This document shows, piece after piece, positions 15,021-23,245 of a stretch of 24,883 nucleotides of DNA. The stretch is from the IMG/VR virus record IMGVR_UViG_3300010316_000043, positions 1-24,883 of that record; one strand, given 5' to 3'. Both the position numbers and the translations under genes were made by a program. Under the pieces are notes generated by a model, which saw nothing but the letters and a program-made list of their open reading frames with translations, made no database searches and was not told the DNA's origin. The stretch's first letter is position 1. Each line of letters opens with the position of its first letter. This DNA comes from a virus.

Positions 15021-18000
15021 TGTTTAAAATTTGGGTAGCAATATTCCTCTCAATGTGTGCTGTACCTGCTTATGCGGTTGGCGTCACAATTGCTATGGCC
15101 ATTGGCGGGTTTGCAACTGCGGGGGCTATGACGGCTGGCTATATGGCTTTAGCAATGGCTATCAACATGGTTGTTGCAACCATTGTTACAAAAGCGTTTT
15201 CCAATCAACCATCTTTTGATTCAAACGCAGGTCAAAGCCCAAACCCTGGTAATCGGCAACAATTGCCACCTGCTACAGATAATAAATTACCAGTACTGTA
15301 TGGCTCGGCTTTTGTGGGCGGTCAAATAGTTGACTTATCTATCAGCGCAAACAACCAAGAGCTGTATTACGTCATAGCACTTGCAGAGGTAACAAATACA
15401 AATGCAGGACAGACAGCCGACACAATGACTTTTGGTGACATATATTTTGGTGGCAAAAAAGTACAGTTTCAAGGTAACGGCTATACGGTAGCAAGCCTAT
15501 TAGATGAATCGACAAGCATTGTTGACACTACTGCCAACGGTAAGATTGAATTTTACCTTTATAGTAACGGCAGCAATACTCCTGCTAATTCACCTTTAAC
15601 AGCAATACAGGTTATGCAGACAGCAGGTCTTGTTTATACTTGGGACTCTAGCAAGTTAATGACTAATTGTGCCTTTGCTATTTTGCATTTATCTTATAGT
15701 CAATCAGCCAATGTTAGAGGTATTGAGCCTACTAAATTTCAAATTACTAATAGCAGAAACTCAGCGGGTGATTGCATACAGGATTACTTAGTTAATACAA
15801 GGTACGGTTGCGCAATTGCGTCAACTCAAATTGACACAGATAGTTTAGATGCGCTAAACACCTACTCTAATGAAAGTTTTACATATATAAACAATAGCGG
15901 TGTGCCGTCAACGCAGCCAAGGTTTAAATTTAACGGCATATTAGAAACTACTAGAACAGTCATGCAAAACTTGCAAGACATGGCTACGTGTTGTGACTGC
16001 TTAATTAAGTACAATGAAATTACAGCAAAGTGGGGCGTCATAGTACAAAGCCCCGACTACACAGCTGCAATAAACATTAACGACAGCAATATGATTTCAG
16101 CAATACAAATTACACCAATGGATATTGCTTCATCGTACAACGTCATTGAGTGCAAGTTTCCCGATGTTAGCAATCAAGATGCTTTTTCATCCACAACTTT
16201 TGACTTAGCGCAAATTAACCCTGCGCTACTGTACCCAAATGAGCCTGTTAATAAATTGTCTCTTAGTCTGCCTTTGACTAACAATAGTGTGACGGCACAG
16301 TACATTGCCAATCGATTTTTAAAAGTCGGCAGAGAAGACTTGCAGATACAAGTGTCGGTAAGTTTTGTAGGTGTACAGCTTGATGCGGGTGACATTGTTA
16401 CGGTCACAAATTCTAATTATGGCTGGACAAACAAACCATATCGAATTAACAAAATAGTGCAACAATTTAATGATGATGGCTCTATTGCTGTACAACTCAA
16501 TATGTCAGAGTTTAACGCCACCGTTTACGATGATGTAAGTGTTACTGAATTTTTACCAACACCAAATACTGGTTTAGGTGACCCAACATTTTTTGGTACG
16601 TTAGCACCTGTTGTCACAGTAGATGTATTTCCAACGGCATTAAACCCATATTTCACAGTACGTGTGACAACGAGTCAGTCGGGCATCACTCAGTATGCAG
16701 AAGTATGGTATTCGGCTTTTTCTAATCCATTAGAAACGCAGATGTATTTTGCGGGCACAAGCGAAGTGCAATCCAACGGCACACCGTGGACAACCAATTT
16801 CCAACTTCCATTAGTGACGCTTAACATACCTGCTGGCAATTGGTACATATTTAGCCGTATGGTAAACAGCCTTGCCAGCTCCTCATTCAGCCCTGCAAGC
16901 ACCTTATTGCAATGGAGACCCACCACATTTCAATATAGCGAAAAGTATTTGGCTATTGCGTATGGCACAAGCCTTGCGGGTGATGGTTTTAGTCTTAACC
17001 CTAGAGGCAAAACTTATTACGGATTACTGAACCAATCAAGCACATTTATAAGCACAGACCCAGCTGACTATACTTGGTACGATGCTGTGCCTGATTTTGG
17101 AACTGTGGTGTATCTGTTGTACGCTAATCGGACTGGAAGAAAGTTTAGTTTATCAACAGGTTTTGCTCAGTACGCTGCGGGGACAGCTCGATTTACGCCT
17201 ACACAAGTATTATTGTATGACCCATCTTTGTGGGCAGCATTGCCTGATGAAACCAATTTAATTGACTTAGACCAGCGCACAGGTCAGCTACTGCAAACAG
17301 GCACAACCACAGTTGGAACTGGACAGGTAGCAATCACAAACAACACAGACGGCAACATCATTGCCAGCTTACAACAGTACCTAGACTTTGGCGGTGCTTA
17401 CACACAAACGTCATCCGTAGCCACACTTACGATTGACATCTATGGCCGAGTAGTTGGCTTTGAAACACCTGATGATTTTAATTACACAGAGCAGAACTTT
17501 ACAGCCACTAGTGGCCAGACTGTCTTTAGTGTTACTAGAGGTGCTGATTATATTTCTGGTCAATGCTGGGTGTTTAGAAACGGCATAAAGTTACAGCCTA
17601 GCCTATATACAGATACGGGTGGCGCAACAGGAACGGTCACTTTAGCCAACGGTGCTATAACAGGTGACTTTATTGCCATTGTGTCTTTCAAATCAGTAAA
17701 TGCCTCTACTGGTGTGTATGTATCATTTACAGTCAATCAAGCTACGCTGACAGCTCAAGGTAGCTACACAGCGTCAGGGTTCACAATTGATGACGGCTAT
17801 GAATTGTTGTTTTTAAACGGCACAATAATTAACTCGCAAGATTACAATTTGTCTGGGCAGACGATTACATTTACAGACAATGTAAGTGGCATATTAGAAG
17901 TCGTGCAATGGTCACCAAACAATCTAGGTGTTGCAACGGGAACGCCAGCTAATGTGGATGCGTTTACTATTATTGGTCAAACAATATACCCATTTAGTTA

Positions 18001-18157
18001 TAATAGCTTGGCGTTTAATTTATACAGTAACGGTTTGTATTTGCGAGAAGCTGTGGACTTTACGACAGGTACTGGCACGTATACATTGCAATACACTCCA
18101 ACTAACAATTACACTATTATGGTTCAACAAACTTTTGCTAGAACAGGGGCAGTCTAA
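15020..18157 (+). CDS. J-like tail-tip / host-specificity protein
   Basis: A 1045-aa protein probably forming the central tail tip, with C-terminal host contact. The N-terminus is strongly hydrophobic: MFKIWVAIFLSMCAVPAYA looks like a signal peptide, followed by a second hydrophobic stretch to about residue 60. NKLPVLYGSAFVGGQIVDLS (about 87-107) matches the conserved gpJ-type opening. Long beta-rich hub domains follow to about 510, a fibronectin-III-like segment is near 530-640, and from about 820 there are three successive beta modules, each with an NG turn. Those modules resemble receptor-contact repeats in phage fibres. It starts with TAATG overlap and ends with TAATG overlap. The J-like call is good; domain limits are approximate. 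Confidence 0.82.
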   Translation: MFKIWVAIFLSMCAVPAYAVGVTIAMAIGGFATAGAMTAGYMALAMAINMVVATIVTKAFSNQPSFDSNAGQSPNPGNRQQLPPATDNKLPVLYGSAFVGGQIVDLSISANNQELYYVIALAEVTNTNAGQTADTMTFGDIYFGGKKVQFQGNGYTVASLLDESTSIVDTTANGKIEFYLYSNGSNTPANSPLTAIQVMQTAGLVYTWDSSKLMTNCAFAILHLSYSQSANVRGIEPTKFQITNSRNSAGDCIQDYLVNTRYGCAIASTQIDTDSLDALNTYSNESFTYINNSGVPSTQPRFKFNGILETTRTVMQNLQDMATCCDCLIKYNEITAKWGVIVQSPDYTAAININDSNMISAIQITPMDIASSYNVIECKFPDVSNQDAFSSTTFDLAQINPALLYPNEPVNKLSLSLPLTNNSVTAQYIANRFLKVGREDLQIQVSVSFVGVQLDAGDIVTVTNSNYGWTNKPYRINKIVQQFNDDGSIAVQLNMSEFNATVYDDVSVTEFLPTPNTGLGDPTFFGTLAPVVTVDVFPTALNPYFTVRVTTSQSGITQYAEVWYSAFSNPLETQMYFAGTSEVQSNGTPWTTNFQLPLVTLNIPAGNWYIFSRMVNSLASSSFSPASTLLQWRPTTFQYSEKYLAIAYGTSLAGDGFSLNPRGKTYYGLLNQSSTFISTDPADYTWYDAVPDFGTVVYLLYANRTGRKFSLSTGFAQYAAGTARFTPTQVLLYDPSLWAALPDETNLIDLDQRTGQLLQTGTTTVGTGQVAITNNTDGNIIASLQQYLDFGGAYTQTSSVATLTIDIYGRVVGFETPDDFNYTEQNFTATSGQTVFSVTRGADYISGQCWVFRNGIKLQPSLYTDTGGATGTVTLANGAITGDFIAIVSFKSVNASTGVYVSFTVNQATLTAQGSYTASGFTIDDGYELLFLNGTIINSQDYNLSGQTITFTDNVSGILEVVQWSPNNLGVATGTPANVDAFTIIGQTIYPFSYNSLAFNLYSNGLYLREAVDFTTGTGTYTLQYTPTNNYTIMVQQTFARTGAV

Positions 18158-18765
18158 TGACACAAGCACTCAACCTTGCGATATTTGCTAACAAGCTAAA
18201 CACGTCAGGCGCAACTGACAATACTGGCCTACAAAATTCTTCTATCACGGTGTCACCTGGCACAGGAATGTCAGGCGGTGGAGAAGCTGCATTGGGCAGT
18301 TCTGTCACTTTGACAAATGCTGGCGTCACCTCTATTGTGGCTGGTACAAATGTTAGTGTTTCAAGTGCAACGGGTGCGGTGACAGTTAATGCTACGTTTC
18401 CATCTAGTGTGTTAAGCCTTAACGGTCAAGCGGGTACAATTGTAAATACCGATTTAAATAGCATTGGCAGTTATATGTCGCTAATTTATGCCATAAGTTC
18501 ACCTACTGCTGTTAATGCTAGCACCATAACTAACGTTAATACAACGATTGCAGGTTCAAGTCTACGTTACAACGCTGGAAGCCCACCAGGCATTGATGCT
18601 ACGTCAACGAATTCAGGCTCAAGTGGAGTAGCAGTACCTTATGCGGGTGGTGGGTCAGCACCTGCTGGCACATGGCGAGCAATGAGTAGGTTAAGTGTTA
18701 CAAAATATTATGATGGTACTTATTTTGCGACATGGACATCAGGTCTTTTTGTTAGAATTTCGTAA
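18157..18765 (+). CDS. Tail-fibre-like protein
   Basis: This 202-aa protein is low in charge and rich in Gly/Ser/Thr/Val, a typical fibre composition (SSITVSPGTGMSGGG, AGTNVSVSSATGAVTVNA, VLSLNGQAGTIVNTD). The end (AGTWRAMS, then YDGTYFATWTSGLFVRIS) resembles the C-terminal tip of pyocin- and phage-type fibres. The start overlaps the J-like gene stop by one base (TAATG). It may be a side fibre or a tip extension mounted on the J-like protein. No enzymatic domain is seen. It is shorter than most complete fibres, so it could be an exchangeable distal piece. Confidence 0.65.
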   Translation: MTQALNLAIFANKLNTSGATDNTGLQNSSITVSPGTGMSGGGEAALGSSVTLTNAGVTSIVAGTNVSVSSATGAVTVNATFPSSVLSLNGQAGTIVNTDLNSIGSYMSLIYAISSPTAVNASTITNVNTTIAGSSLRYNAGSPPGIDATSTNSGSSGVAVPYAGGGSAPAGTWRAMSRLSVTKYYDGTYFATWTSGLFVRIS

Positions 18766-18775
18766 GGATAAAATA

Positions 18776-18985
18776 ATGTTTACTATTCAATATGTTAAAA
18801 AATTACAATGGTGTGATGCAGAACATACTATGTTTTCGTGCAACGTGAAGTATTACGAATTCAACGAAGAACACCCATCTGGCATTAATGCAACGGATGA
18901 TTACGCACACATTAAAGAGATTTGGGCAAAAGCGAACGCTGGGAAATATGGTGTCATTGCTGAATACGTGCCTATTGCTGAATAA
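18776..18985 (+). CDS. Small hypothetical protein, fibre-associated
   Basis: A 69-aa acidic/aromatic protein (MFTIQYVKKLQW, then VKYYEFNEEHPSGI, HIKEIWAKANAGKYGVIAEYVP). It begins 10 nt after the fibre-like gene, with AAGGA at 18764-18768 seven nt before the ATG, and overlaps the next small gene by one base. I recall similar small proteins next to tail fibres in environmental phages, but cannot name a family. A fibre-assembly helper role is a guess from position. Its clean ribosome site and coupling support it being real. Confidence 0.7.
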   Translation: MFTIQYVKKLQWCDAEHTMFSCNVKYYEFNEEHPSGINATDDYAHIKEIWAKANAGKYGVIAEYVPIAE

Positions 18986-19155
18986 TGGTTTATCCAAATT
19001 CAACACCTGAATTTCGTATATATAAAAAACTAAACGGTGATGTTTTATTGCAAGTACGTTATATAAACATCACACAAGGCTACACTAGTAAGTGGCAAGA
19101 CATACCTATAGTTGAAGAAATCTTGCCAATAGAAACAACAAACATTACAATCTAA
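18985..19155 (+). CDS. Small hypothetical protein (56 aa)
   Basis: The ATG at 18985 overlaps the upstream stop as TAATG, and the frame runs 56 codons to TAA at 19153-19155. The product begins MVYPNSTPEFRIYKKLNGD and continues LQVRYINITQGYTSKWQDIP. This looks like the short conserved QVRY-N-xxGYTxKW protein I recall beside tail fibres in freshwater phages, but I know no function for it. Without this gene the stretch 18986-19219 would be an unusually long empty gap for this genome, which supports calling it. Confidence 0.65.
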   Translation: MVYPNSTPEFRIYKKLNGDVLLQVRYINITQGYTSKWQDIPIVEEILPIETTNITI

Positions 19156-19174
19156 ACAATACAAGACATGATTA

Positions 19175-19198
19175 ACCTGCTGTGAGTTCATAGCGGGT
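19175..19198 (+). repeat. Hairpin in the gap before the 159-aa structural gene
   Basis: ACCTGCT (19175-19181) can pair with AGCGGGT (19192-19198), giving 7 bp including one G-T wobble, around a 10-nt loop. No T-run follows, so it is not a standard terminator. It sits in the 64-nt gap between the 56-aa gene and the gene at 19220, whose AAAGGA ribosome site lies just downstream. It may be a mild RNA structure only. Confidence 0.3.
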
Positions 19199-19219
19199 AA
19201 TTCCAAGTAAAGGACAATC

Positions 19220-19699
19220 ATGCCAGTATTTAACAAGGCCACACTATCGCAGGTGTCTGGTTTTGACAACCCCATTATTGCGGGTGAATTAGTCTACCAA
19301 CAGCGCACGTTTTGGAATCTAGCATTTACAAACGGCACAACACCAGTCAGTTTGGTGGGCGCAACTATTGATGCTCAGATAATCAGACGCCAATTAAGCA
19401 ACGTTAAAGACAGCAGGTATGGTCTGACGTTTGACATAGCAGATTATTCTCCACCACCCACAGCCGTACCATTAACTATCACTAACCGTGTGGATGCAAA
19501 CGGCACGTTTACGCTTGTCATTGACTCATCAGCTTGGGGGTTGATTGCAAGTGACCCAGAGTTAGACATAGCGTCAATCAATGGTTCAGGGTTTAGTGGT
19601 CGCATTAAGATTGGCTACCCTGCCTTAGGTACAACCCCAGCGGAGGACAGCATTATATTCTTGCTGTTCCTTGTACGCTCTGACGCAATTGTGAATTGA
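19220..19699 (+). CDS. Conserved structural protein ahead of the large fibre
   Basis: A 159-aa beta-rich protein. Features seen are FDNPIIAGELVYQQRTFWNL, a GATIDAQIIRRQ strand, then DYSPPP, a GTFTLVIDSS strand, a GRIKIGYPA turn and a hydrophobic C-terminus (IIFLLFLVRSD). It resembles a conserved fibre-neighbour protein in environmental siphophages, though I cannot name the family. AAAGGA precedes the ATG by 6 nt, and the large fibre starts 1 nt after its stop. Likely a virion protein that seats the fibre (adaptor or base), inferred from position and conservation of the pair. Confidence 0.65.
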   Translation: MPVFNKATLSQVSGFDNPIIAGELVYQQRTFWNLAFTNGTTPVSLVGATIDAQIIRRQLSNVKDSRYGLTFDIADYSPPPTAVPLTITNRVDANGTFTLVIDSSAWGLIASDPELDIASINGSGFSGRIKIGYPALGTTPAEDSIIFLLFLVRSDAIVN

Positions 19700-19700
19700 T

Positions 19701-22562
19701 ATGGCAAACTTACAAATTACATCTACCCAAGCGAATAACATTGTTGTCACAGTAAATCGTGGCATATCAGGTGTAGGCATAGAAAGTATATCTATTGTTT
19801 ACGAAGACCCACTTTATTACCTTGATTTTTTATATACCGATGGCACAAATGAACTAGTTGAGCTTCCTGCTATTTCGGCAGGTGTCACATCGTTTAATAC
19901 TAGAATTGGTGCTGTCACGCTTACTTCTGCTGATGTCACTACAGCATTAGGCTACACACCGCCTACACCAAGCGGTACGGGTGCAACAGGCACATGGACT
20001 ATAAGTATTAACGGTAACGCTTCTACTGTCACCAATGGCGTATATACAACCGACACGGGCACGGTTACTAACACAATGCTTGCGGGGTCAATTGCTAACG
20101 ACAAGTTAGTTAACTCTGCAATAACAGTCAACGGCACGTCTACTAGTTTGGGCGGTTCTGTAAATGTAGGAACCGTAACAAGCGTAGGCGGTACGGGTAC
20201 GGTCAACGGTATATCGTTATCGGGTACTGTTAGTTCTACGGGCAACTTAACATTAGGTGGTGCGTTAAGCGGTGTCAATCTAACGTCACAAGTAACAGGT
20301 ACATTACCACTTGCTAACGGTGGCACAAACGCTACCACAGCACCAGACGCACGTACTAGCCTAGGTTTAGGCACATCAGCGGTATTAAACTCAGCGGTGG
20401 CATTAGGTACAGCAACGCTTGATGCAGGTGGCACAGTACCATTAAGCCAAATACCTGCTTCCATACAGGGCGGGTTAAATTATCAAGGTACGTGGAACGC
20501 AAGCACCAATTCACCTACATTGACTTCTAGCGTAGGGTCTAAGGGTTACTACTATGCTGTGTCTGTTGCGGGTTCTACAAACTTAAACGGCATTACTGAT
20601 TGGAACATAGGTGACTTAGCTACATATAGTGGTACGGCTTGGCAAAAGATAGACAACACCGATGCGGTAACAAGTGTTAACGGTTTTACTGGCTCTGTTG
20701 TTTTAAGCACCACCAATGTAGCTGAAGGTACAAACGAATACTTTACTACTGCACGGGCAAGGTCATCAGTTAGCGCAGGTACAGGTATTAGCTACGCAAG
20801 CGGTACGGGTGTTATGACTAACTCAGCACCTGACCAAACGGTAGCATTAACTGCGGGTACAGGGATTACGACTAGTGGCACATACCCTAATTTTACAATT
20901 ACAAACTCATTACCATCTTTGGGTGGCAATGTGGTGGGTGCAGCGTCAGCAACAGACAACGCAATTGCACGATATGACGGCACTACAGGCAAGCTAATAC
21001 AAAACTCAACAGTCACAATTGGTGACGATGGTGCATTGACCCTTAATTCAGGCACAGCCAACGGTGTGACTTACCTCAACGGTTCAAAGGTGTTGACGAG
21101 TGGTAGTGGGTTGACGTTTGATGGGACGAATTTAACCGCATCATCTGGTTATATTTCTGCTAATAGCGGTCAGTTTACTGCTGGCCCAACAGGCTCAAAC
21201 ACAGTTTTTCTTGAGGGCGTTCAGCATATCTTTAGAAGAGGAAGCGCTGGAAGTTATCAAACGGTGCTTGCACTCGACACTTCTGGGAATGCAATCTTTT
21301 CTCCAAGCGGCTCAGAACAAATGCGCCTAACCTCCACAGGGTTGGGTATTGGGACTAGTTCGCCAACAGCTAAGTTAGATGTTAATGGAACTATTAGAGC
21401 TTCAACAGTTGAAGCAACTTCAGCAGATAGCATTAAATTGCCAGCCACAACTGCCAATATTGACATTGGTACGGCTTGGGGGGCGCATCTAATCAATTTT
21501 AGAGCTGGTGGAACGTCATTCTTTTCTATATCAACAACAGCAAATGTTACGTCTTACACAGGTGGTTTTGTTAGCGGTTTGTCAGCCCCAGCACCGTTTG
21601 GTAATAATGTGAATTATGACGTGCAATTTATTCGAAACAACACAGAACAAATGCGCCTAACCTCCACAGGCTTGGGGGTTGGGACGAGTTCACCTATCAC
21701 TAAACTGCACACATCAGCGTATGCTTCTATTAGCGCAACAATTGACCGTGTTGGTGATTTTGGTCAGTCACTTCAGTTTGTCAGAAATGGTGTTGCTGGA
21801 AATGCCGCTTTAGGTCTTGCTAATGACAACTCTCTTGGTTTGTACACATCCAACACAGAACGCCTCCGCATAGACTCTGCAGGTAACGTAGGTCTAGGTG
21901 TTACTCCGAGTGCTTGGTTTGCTAACCGCAGAGCAATTCAGATTGGCGGCAATGCTGTTGGTGTTTATGGGACAACACAAGACGGATTAGATTTATATTG
22001 CAATGGATACAACGCATCAGGGACTGCATTCGACACATATGCATCAAATGGTTTTGCAACTAAATTGGCTTTAGATGCTGGTCGATTTCGTTTCTTTACC
22101 GCCCCATCAGGCACAGCAGGTAATGCTATCTCGTTCACGCAAGCGATGACGCTAGATGCTAGTGGTCACCTAATCGTCCCCGCAGGCATCACACTTGGCA
22201 CAACAGCAGGTACATACAATGCCGCTAATACGCTTGATGACTATGAGGAAGGGACTTGGACGCCAGACACTAGTTACGCTACTTTTGTTGGCGCACCAAG
22301 TTCTGAGGGGACATACACAAAAATTGGTCGCACGGTTGTTGTACGTGGAAGCGTTGCTGGTGGTACATCTGTTGCCGTGGGCGCAACTGGCATTTTAGTA
22401 GGCGGTTTGCCGTTCACAACTGCTTTAGATTCAATCGGAATCATGGCGGCATCGACAAACACAGAAAGCGGTGGTGTCCGTGCTACAGGCACTTTTCTCG
22501 TTGCGACAAATAATATGACGCCTACCCCAAGCATTACATTTACGGCAACATATTTTGTTTAA
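19701..22562 (+). CDS. Large repeat-rich tail fibre
   Basis: This 953-aa, Gly/Ser/Thr/Asn-rich protein has little charge in its middle, typical of trimeric beta-fibre proteins. Residues 1-65 form a distinct, probably attachment, domain (YEDPLYYLDFLYTDGT). It is followed by repeats with TRIGAVTLTSADVTTALGYTP and LPLANGGTNATT.PDARTSLGLG, motifs frequent in phage fibres. From about residue 535 come three related repeats ending in the EQMRLTSTGLG / TERLRIDSAGN pattern at about 538, 648 and 718. A C-terminal region opens with DDYEEGTWTPD (about 843) and carries a TKIGRTVVVRG strand. No chaperone or enzymatic domain was recognised. Overlapping frames on the other strand reflect its biased codons, not genes. 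Confidence 0.85.
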   Translation: MANLQITSTQANNIVVTVNRGISGVGIESISIVYEDPLYYLDFLYTDGTNELVELPAISAGVTSFNTRIGAVTLTSADVTTALGYTPPTPSGTGATGTWTISINGNASTVTNGVYTTDTGTVTNTMLAGSIANDKLVNSAITVNGTSTSLGGSVNVGTVTSVGGTGTVNGISLSGTVSSTGNLTLGGALSGVNLTSQVTGTLPLANGGTNATTAPDARTSLGLGTSAVLNSAVALGTATLDAGGTVPLSQIPASIQGGLNYQGTWNASTNSPTLTSSVGSKGYYYAVSVAGSTNLNGITDWNIGDLATYSGTAWQKIDNTDAVTSVNGFTGSVVLSTTNVAEGTNEYFTTARARSSVSAGTGISYASGTGVMTNSAPDQTVALTAGTGITTSGTYPNFTITNSLPSLGGNVVGAASATDNAIARYDGTTGKLIQNSTVTIGDDGALTLNSGTANGVTYLNGSKVLTSGSGLTFDGTNLTASSGYISANSGQFTAGPTGSNTVFLEGVQHIFRRGSAGSYQTVLALDTSGNAIFSPSGSEQMRLTSTGLGIGTSSPTAKLDVNGTIRASTVEATSADSIKLPATTANIDIGTAWGAHLINFRAGGTSFFSISTTANVTSYTGGFVSGLSAPAPFGNNVNYDVQFIRNNTEQMRLTSTGLGVGTSSPITKLHTSAYASISATIDRVGDFGQSLQFVRNGVAGNAALGLANDNSLGLYTSNTERLRIDSAGNVGLGVTPSAWFANRRAIQIGGNAVGVYGTTQDGLDLYCNGYNASGTAFDTYASNGFATKLALDAGRFRFFTAPSGTAGNAISFTQAMTLDASGHLIVPAGITLGTTAGTYNAANTLDDYEEGTWTPDTSYATFVGAPSSEGTYTKIGRTVVVRGSVAGGTSVAVGATGILVGGLPFTTALDSIGIMAASTNTESGGVRATGTFLVATNNMTPTPSITFTATYFV
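21313..21340 (+). repeat. 28-bp direct repeat in the fibre gene, copy 1
   Basis: These 28 bases are identical to 21643-21670, and similarity continues about 20 bases further with few differences. They encode the EQMRLTSTG part of the fibre repeat. Exact nucleotide identity here, while flanking codons differ, suggests recent recombination, gene conversion or a conserved building block. Confidence 0.8.
21643..21670 (+). repeat. 28-bp direct repeat in the fibre gene, copy 2
   Basis: Identical to 21313-21340, 330 bp away and in the same reading frame (330 is divisible by 3). Unequal recombination between the copies would therefore delete or duplicate exactly 110 residues without breaking the frame. 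Confidence 0.8.
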
Positions 22563-22571
22563 GGAACACAA

Positions 22572-22634
22572 ATGTCGCTTACTAAAGCAACTTATTCAAT
22601 GATTAACCCAACCCTGAGTGGATTCTCAGGATAG
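22572..22634 (+). pseudogene. 20-codon tailspike-like N-terminal fragment
   Basis: AAGGA at 22561-22565 lies 6 nt before an ATG that opens a 20-codon frame ending in TAG. The peptide is MSLTKATYSMINPTLSGFSG. Its first 11 residues match what I remember as the standard beginning of pectate-lyase-fold phage tailspikes (MSLTKATYSMI, normally continuing into an NVLDYGA block). The rest of such a protein is absent, and an unrelated small gene follows 16 nt later. It reads as a remnant of a replaced tailspike, with ribosome site and start intact, or possibly a translated mini-peptide. No neighbouring frame restores a tailspike sequence. Confidence 0.5.
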
Positions 22635-22650
22635 AACAGGAGCATTAAAA

Positions 22651-22896
22651 ATGTTAGAAAAGATTCAAGTAGTAGACCGTATAGAAGTGTTAGAGAACGG
22701 TTGCGTTCAAGTACGCACCAAGACAGCTATTATGGAAGACGGCAAGCAAATCTCAGGCACGTTCCACCGCCACGTTGTAGCACCGAATGATGACTACTCA
22801 AACGAAGACCCACGGGTACAAGCTATCTGTGAAGCGACACATACCGCAGAAGTTATCTCAGCGTACCTTGCATCACAACTTAACTCAGGAGTATAA
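22651..22896 (+). CDS. Hypothetical protein (81 aa)
   Basis: A small soluble protein (MLEKIQVVDRIEVLENG, VQVRTKTAIMEDGKQIS, FHRHVVAPNDDYS, HTAEVISAYLASQ). AGGAG at 22638-22642 with an 8-nt spacer fixes the start at 22651; an in-frame extension upstream lacks such a site. It ends 2 nt before the next gene. I recall similar proteins paired with the next gene in environmental phages, with no known role. The two-strand N-terminus with a His-Arg-His cluster and a helical C-terminus gives no clear fold. Confidence 0.7.
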   Translation: MLEKIQVVDRIEVLENGCVQVRTKTAIMEDGKQISGTFHRHVVAPNDDYSNEDPRVQAICEATHTAEVISAYLASQLNSGV

Positions 22897-22898
22897 AA

Positions 22899-23192
22899 AT
22901 GATTAACTATAACTGGACTATCGACACTTGCGAGCATCTCGTATCAACGGGCTACATTACCGTAGCGCATTGGCGTTGTACAGCCACAGATGGCGATTAC
23001 TCTTCATCAGTCTACAGCACAGTAAGTTTTGGTGAAGGTGACCCATCTATTCCTTACTCTGATGTAACACAACTTGAAGTGCTAGATTGGGTTTGGGCGA
23101 ATGGCGTTGATAAAGACGTAACAGAAGAAAGCCTTGCTAGTCAGATAGAAGCACAAAAGAACCCCGTGCAAGAATCGGGCGTACCTTGGTAA
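22899..23192 (+). CDS. Hypothetical protein (97 aa), DUF7936-like
   Basis: An acidic protein with MINYNWTID, then a YITVAHWRCTATDGDYSSSVYS beta segment, IPYSDVTQLEVLDWVWANG, a helix and a short tail ending in Pro-Trp. The opening MINYNWTI, the HW.C.A.DG.Y block, the LTE/QLEV.W.W motif and the terminal PW closely fit a small phage family that I believe is DUF7936; function unknown. AGGAG at 22887-22891 is 7 nt before the ATG. It sits between fibre and lysis genes. Confidence 0.7.
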   Translation: MINYNWTIDTCEHLVSTGYITVAHWRCTATDGDYSSSVYSTVSFGEGDPSIPYSDVTQLEVLDWVWANGVDKDVTEESLASQIEAQKNPVQESGVPW

Positions 23193-23206
23193 TAGTTTTG
23201 GGGTAA

Positions 23207-23234
23207 GCTAGTAGCCCTTTTTACTAGCATATTT
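23207..23234 (+). terminator. Terminator-like hairpin between fibre-associated and pre-lysis genes
   Basis: GCTAGTA (23207-23213) pairs perfectly with TACTAGC (23222-23228) over an 8-nt loop, GCCCTTTT. Only a weak T stretch follows (ATATTTT). A competing short fold pairs GG and GCT with AGC and CC just before TTTTT (23218-23222). The site lies in a 53-nt gap, large for this genome, before a gene with its own GGAG ribosome site. Partial termination is plausible. Confidence 0.4.
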
Positions 23235-23245
23235 TGGAGCATGTT

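Noticed and set aside
18600-18765. Variable region of a diversity-generating retroelement at the fibre tip
   Set aside because: No template repeat, reverse transcriptase or adenine-biased variation is visible in the window.
19952-20464. Long open frame on the - strand (about 170 codons) opposite the large fibre
   Set aside because: It lies wholly within the fibre gene, has no ribosome site and a Val/Pro/Thr-biased translation, and arises from the repetitive Gly/Thr codons of the fibre.
22195-22560. Overlapping + and - strand frames near the fibre end
   Set aside because: They are alternate frames of the fibre C-terminus without starts or family resemblance.
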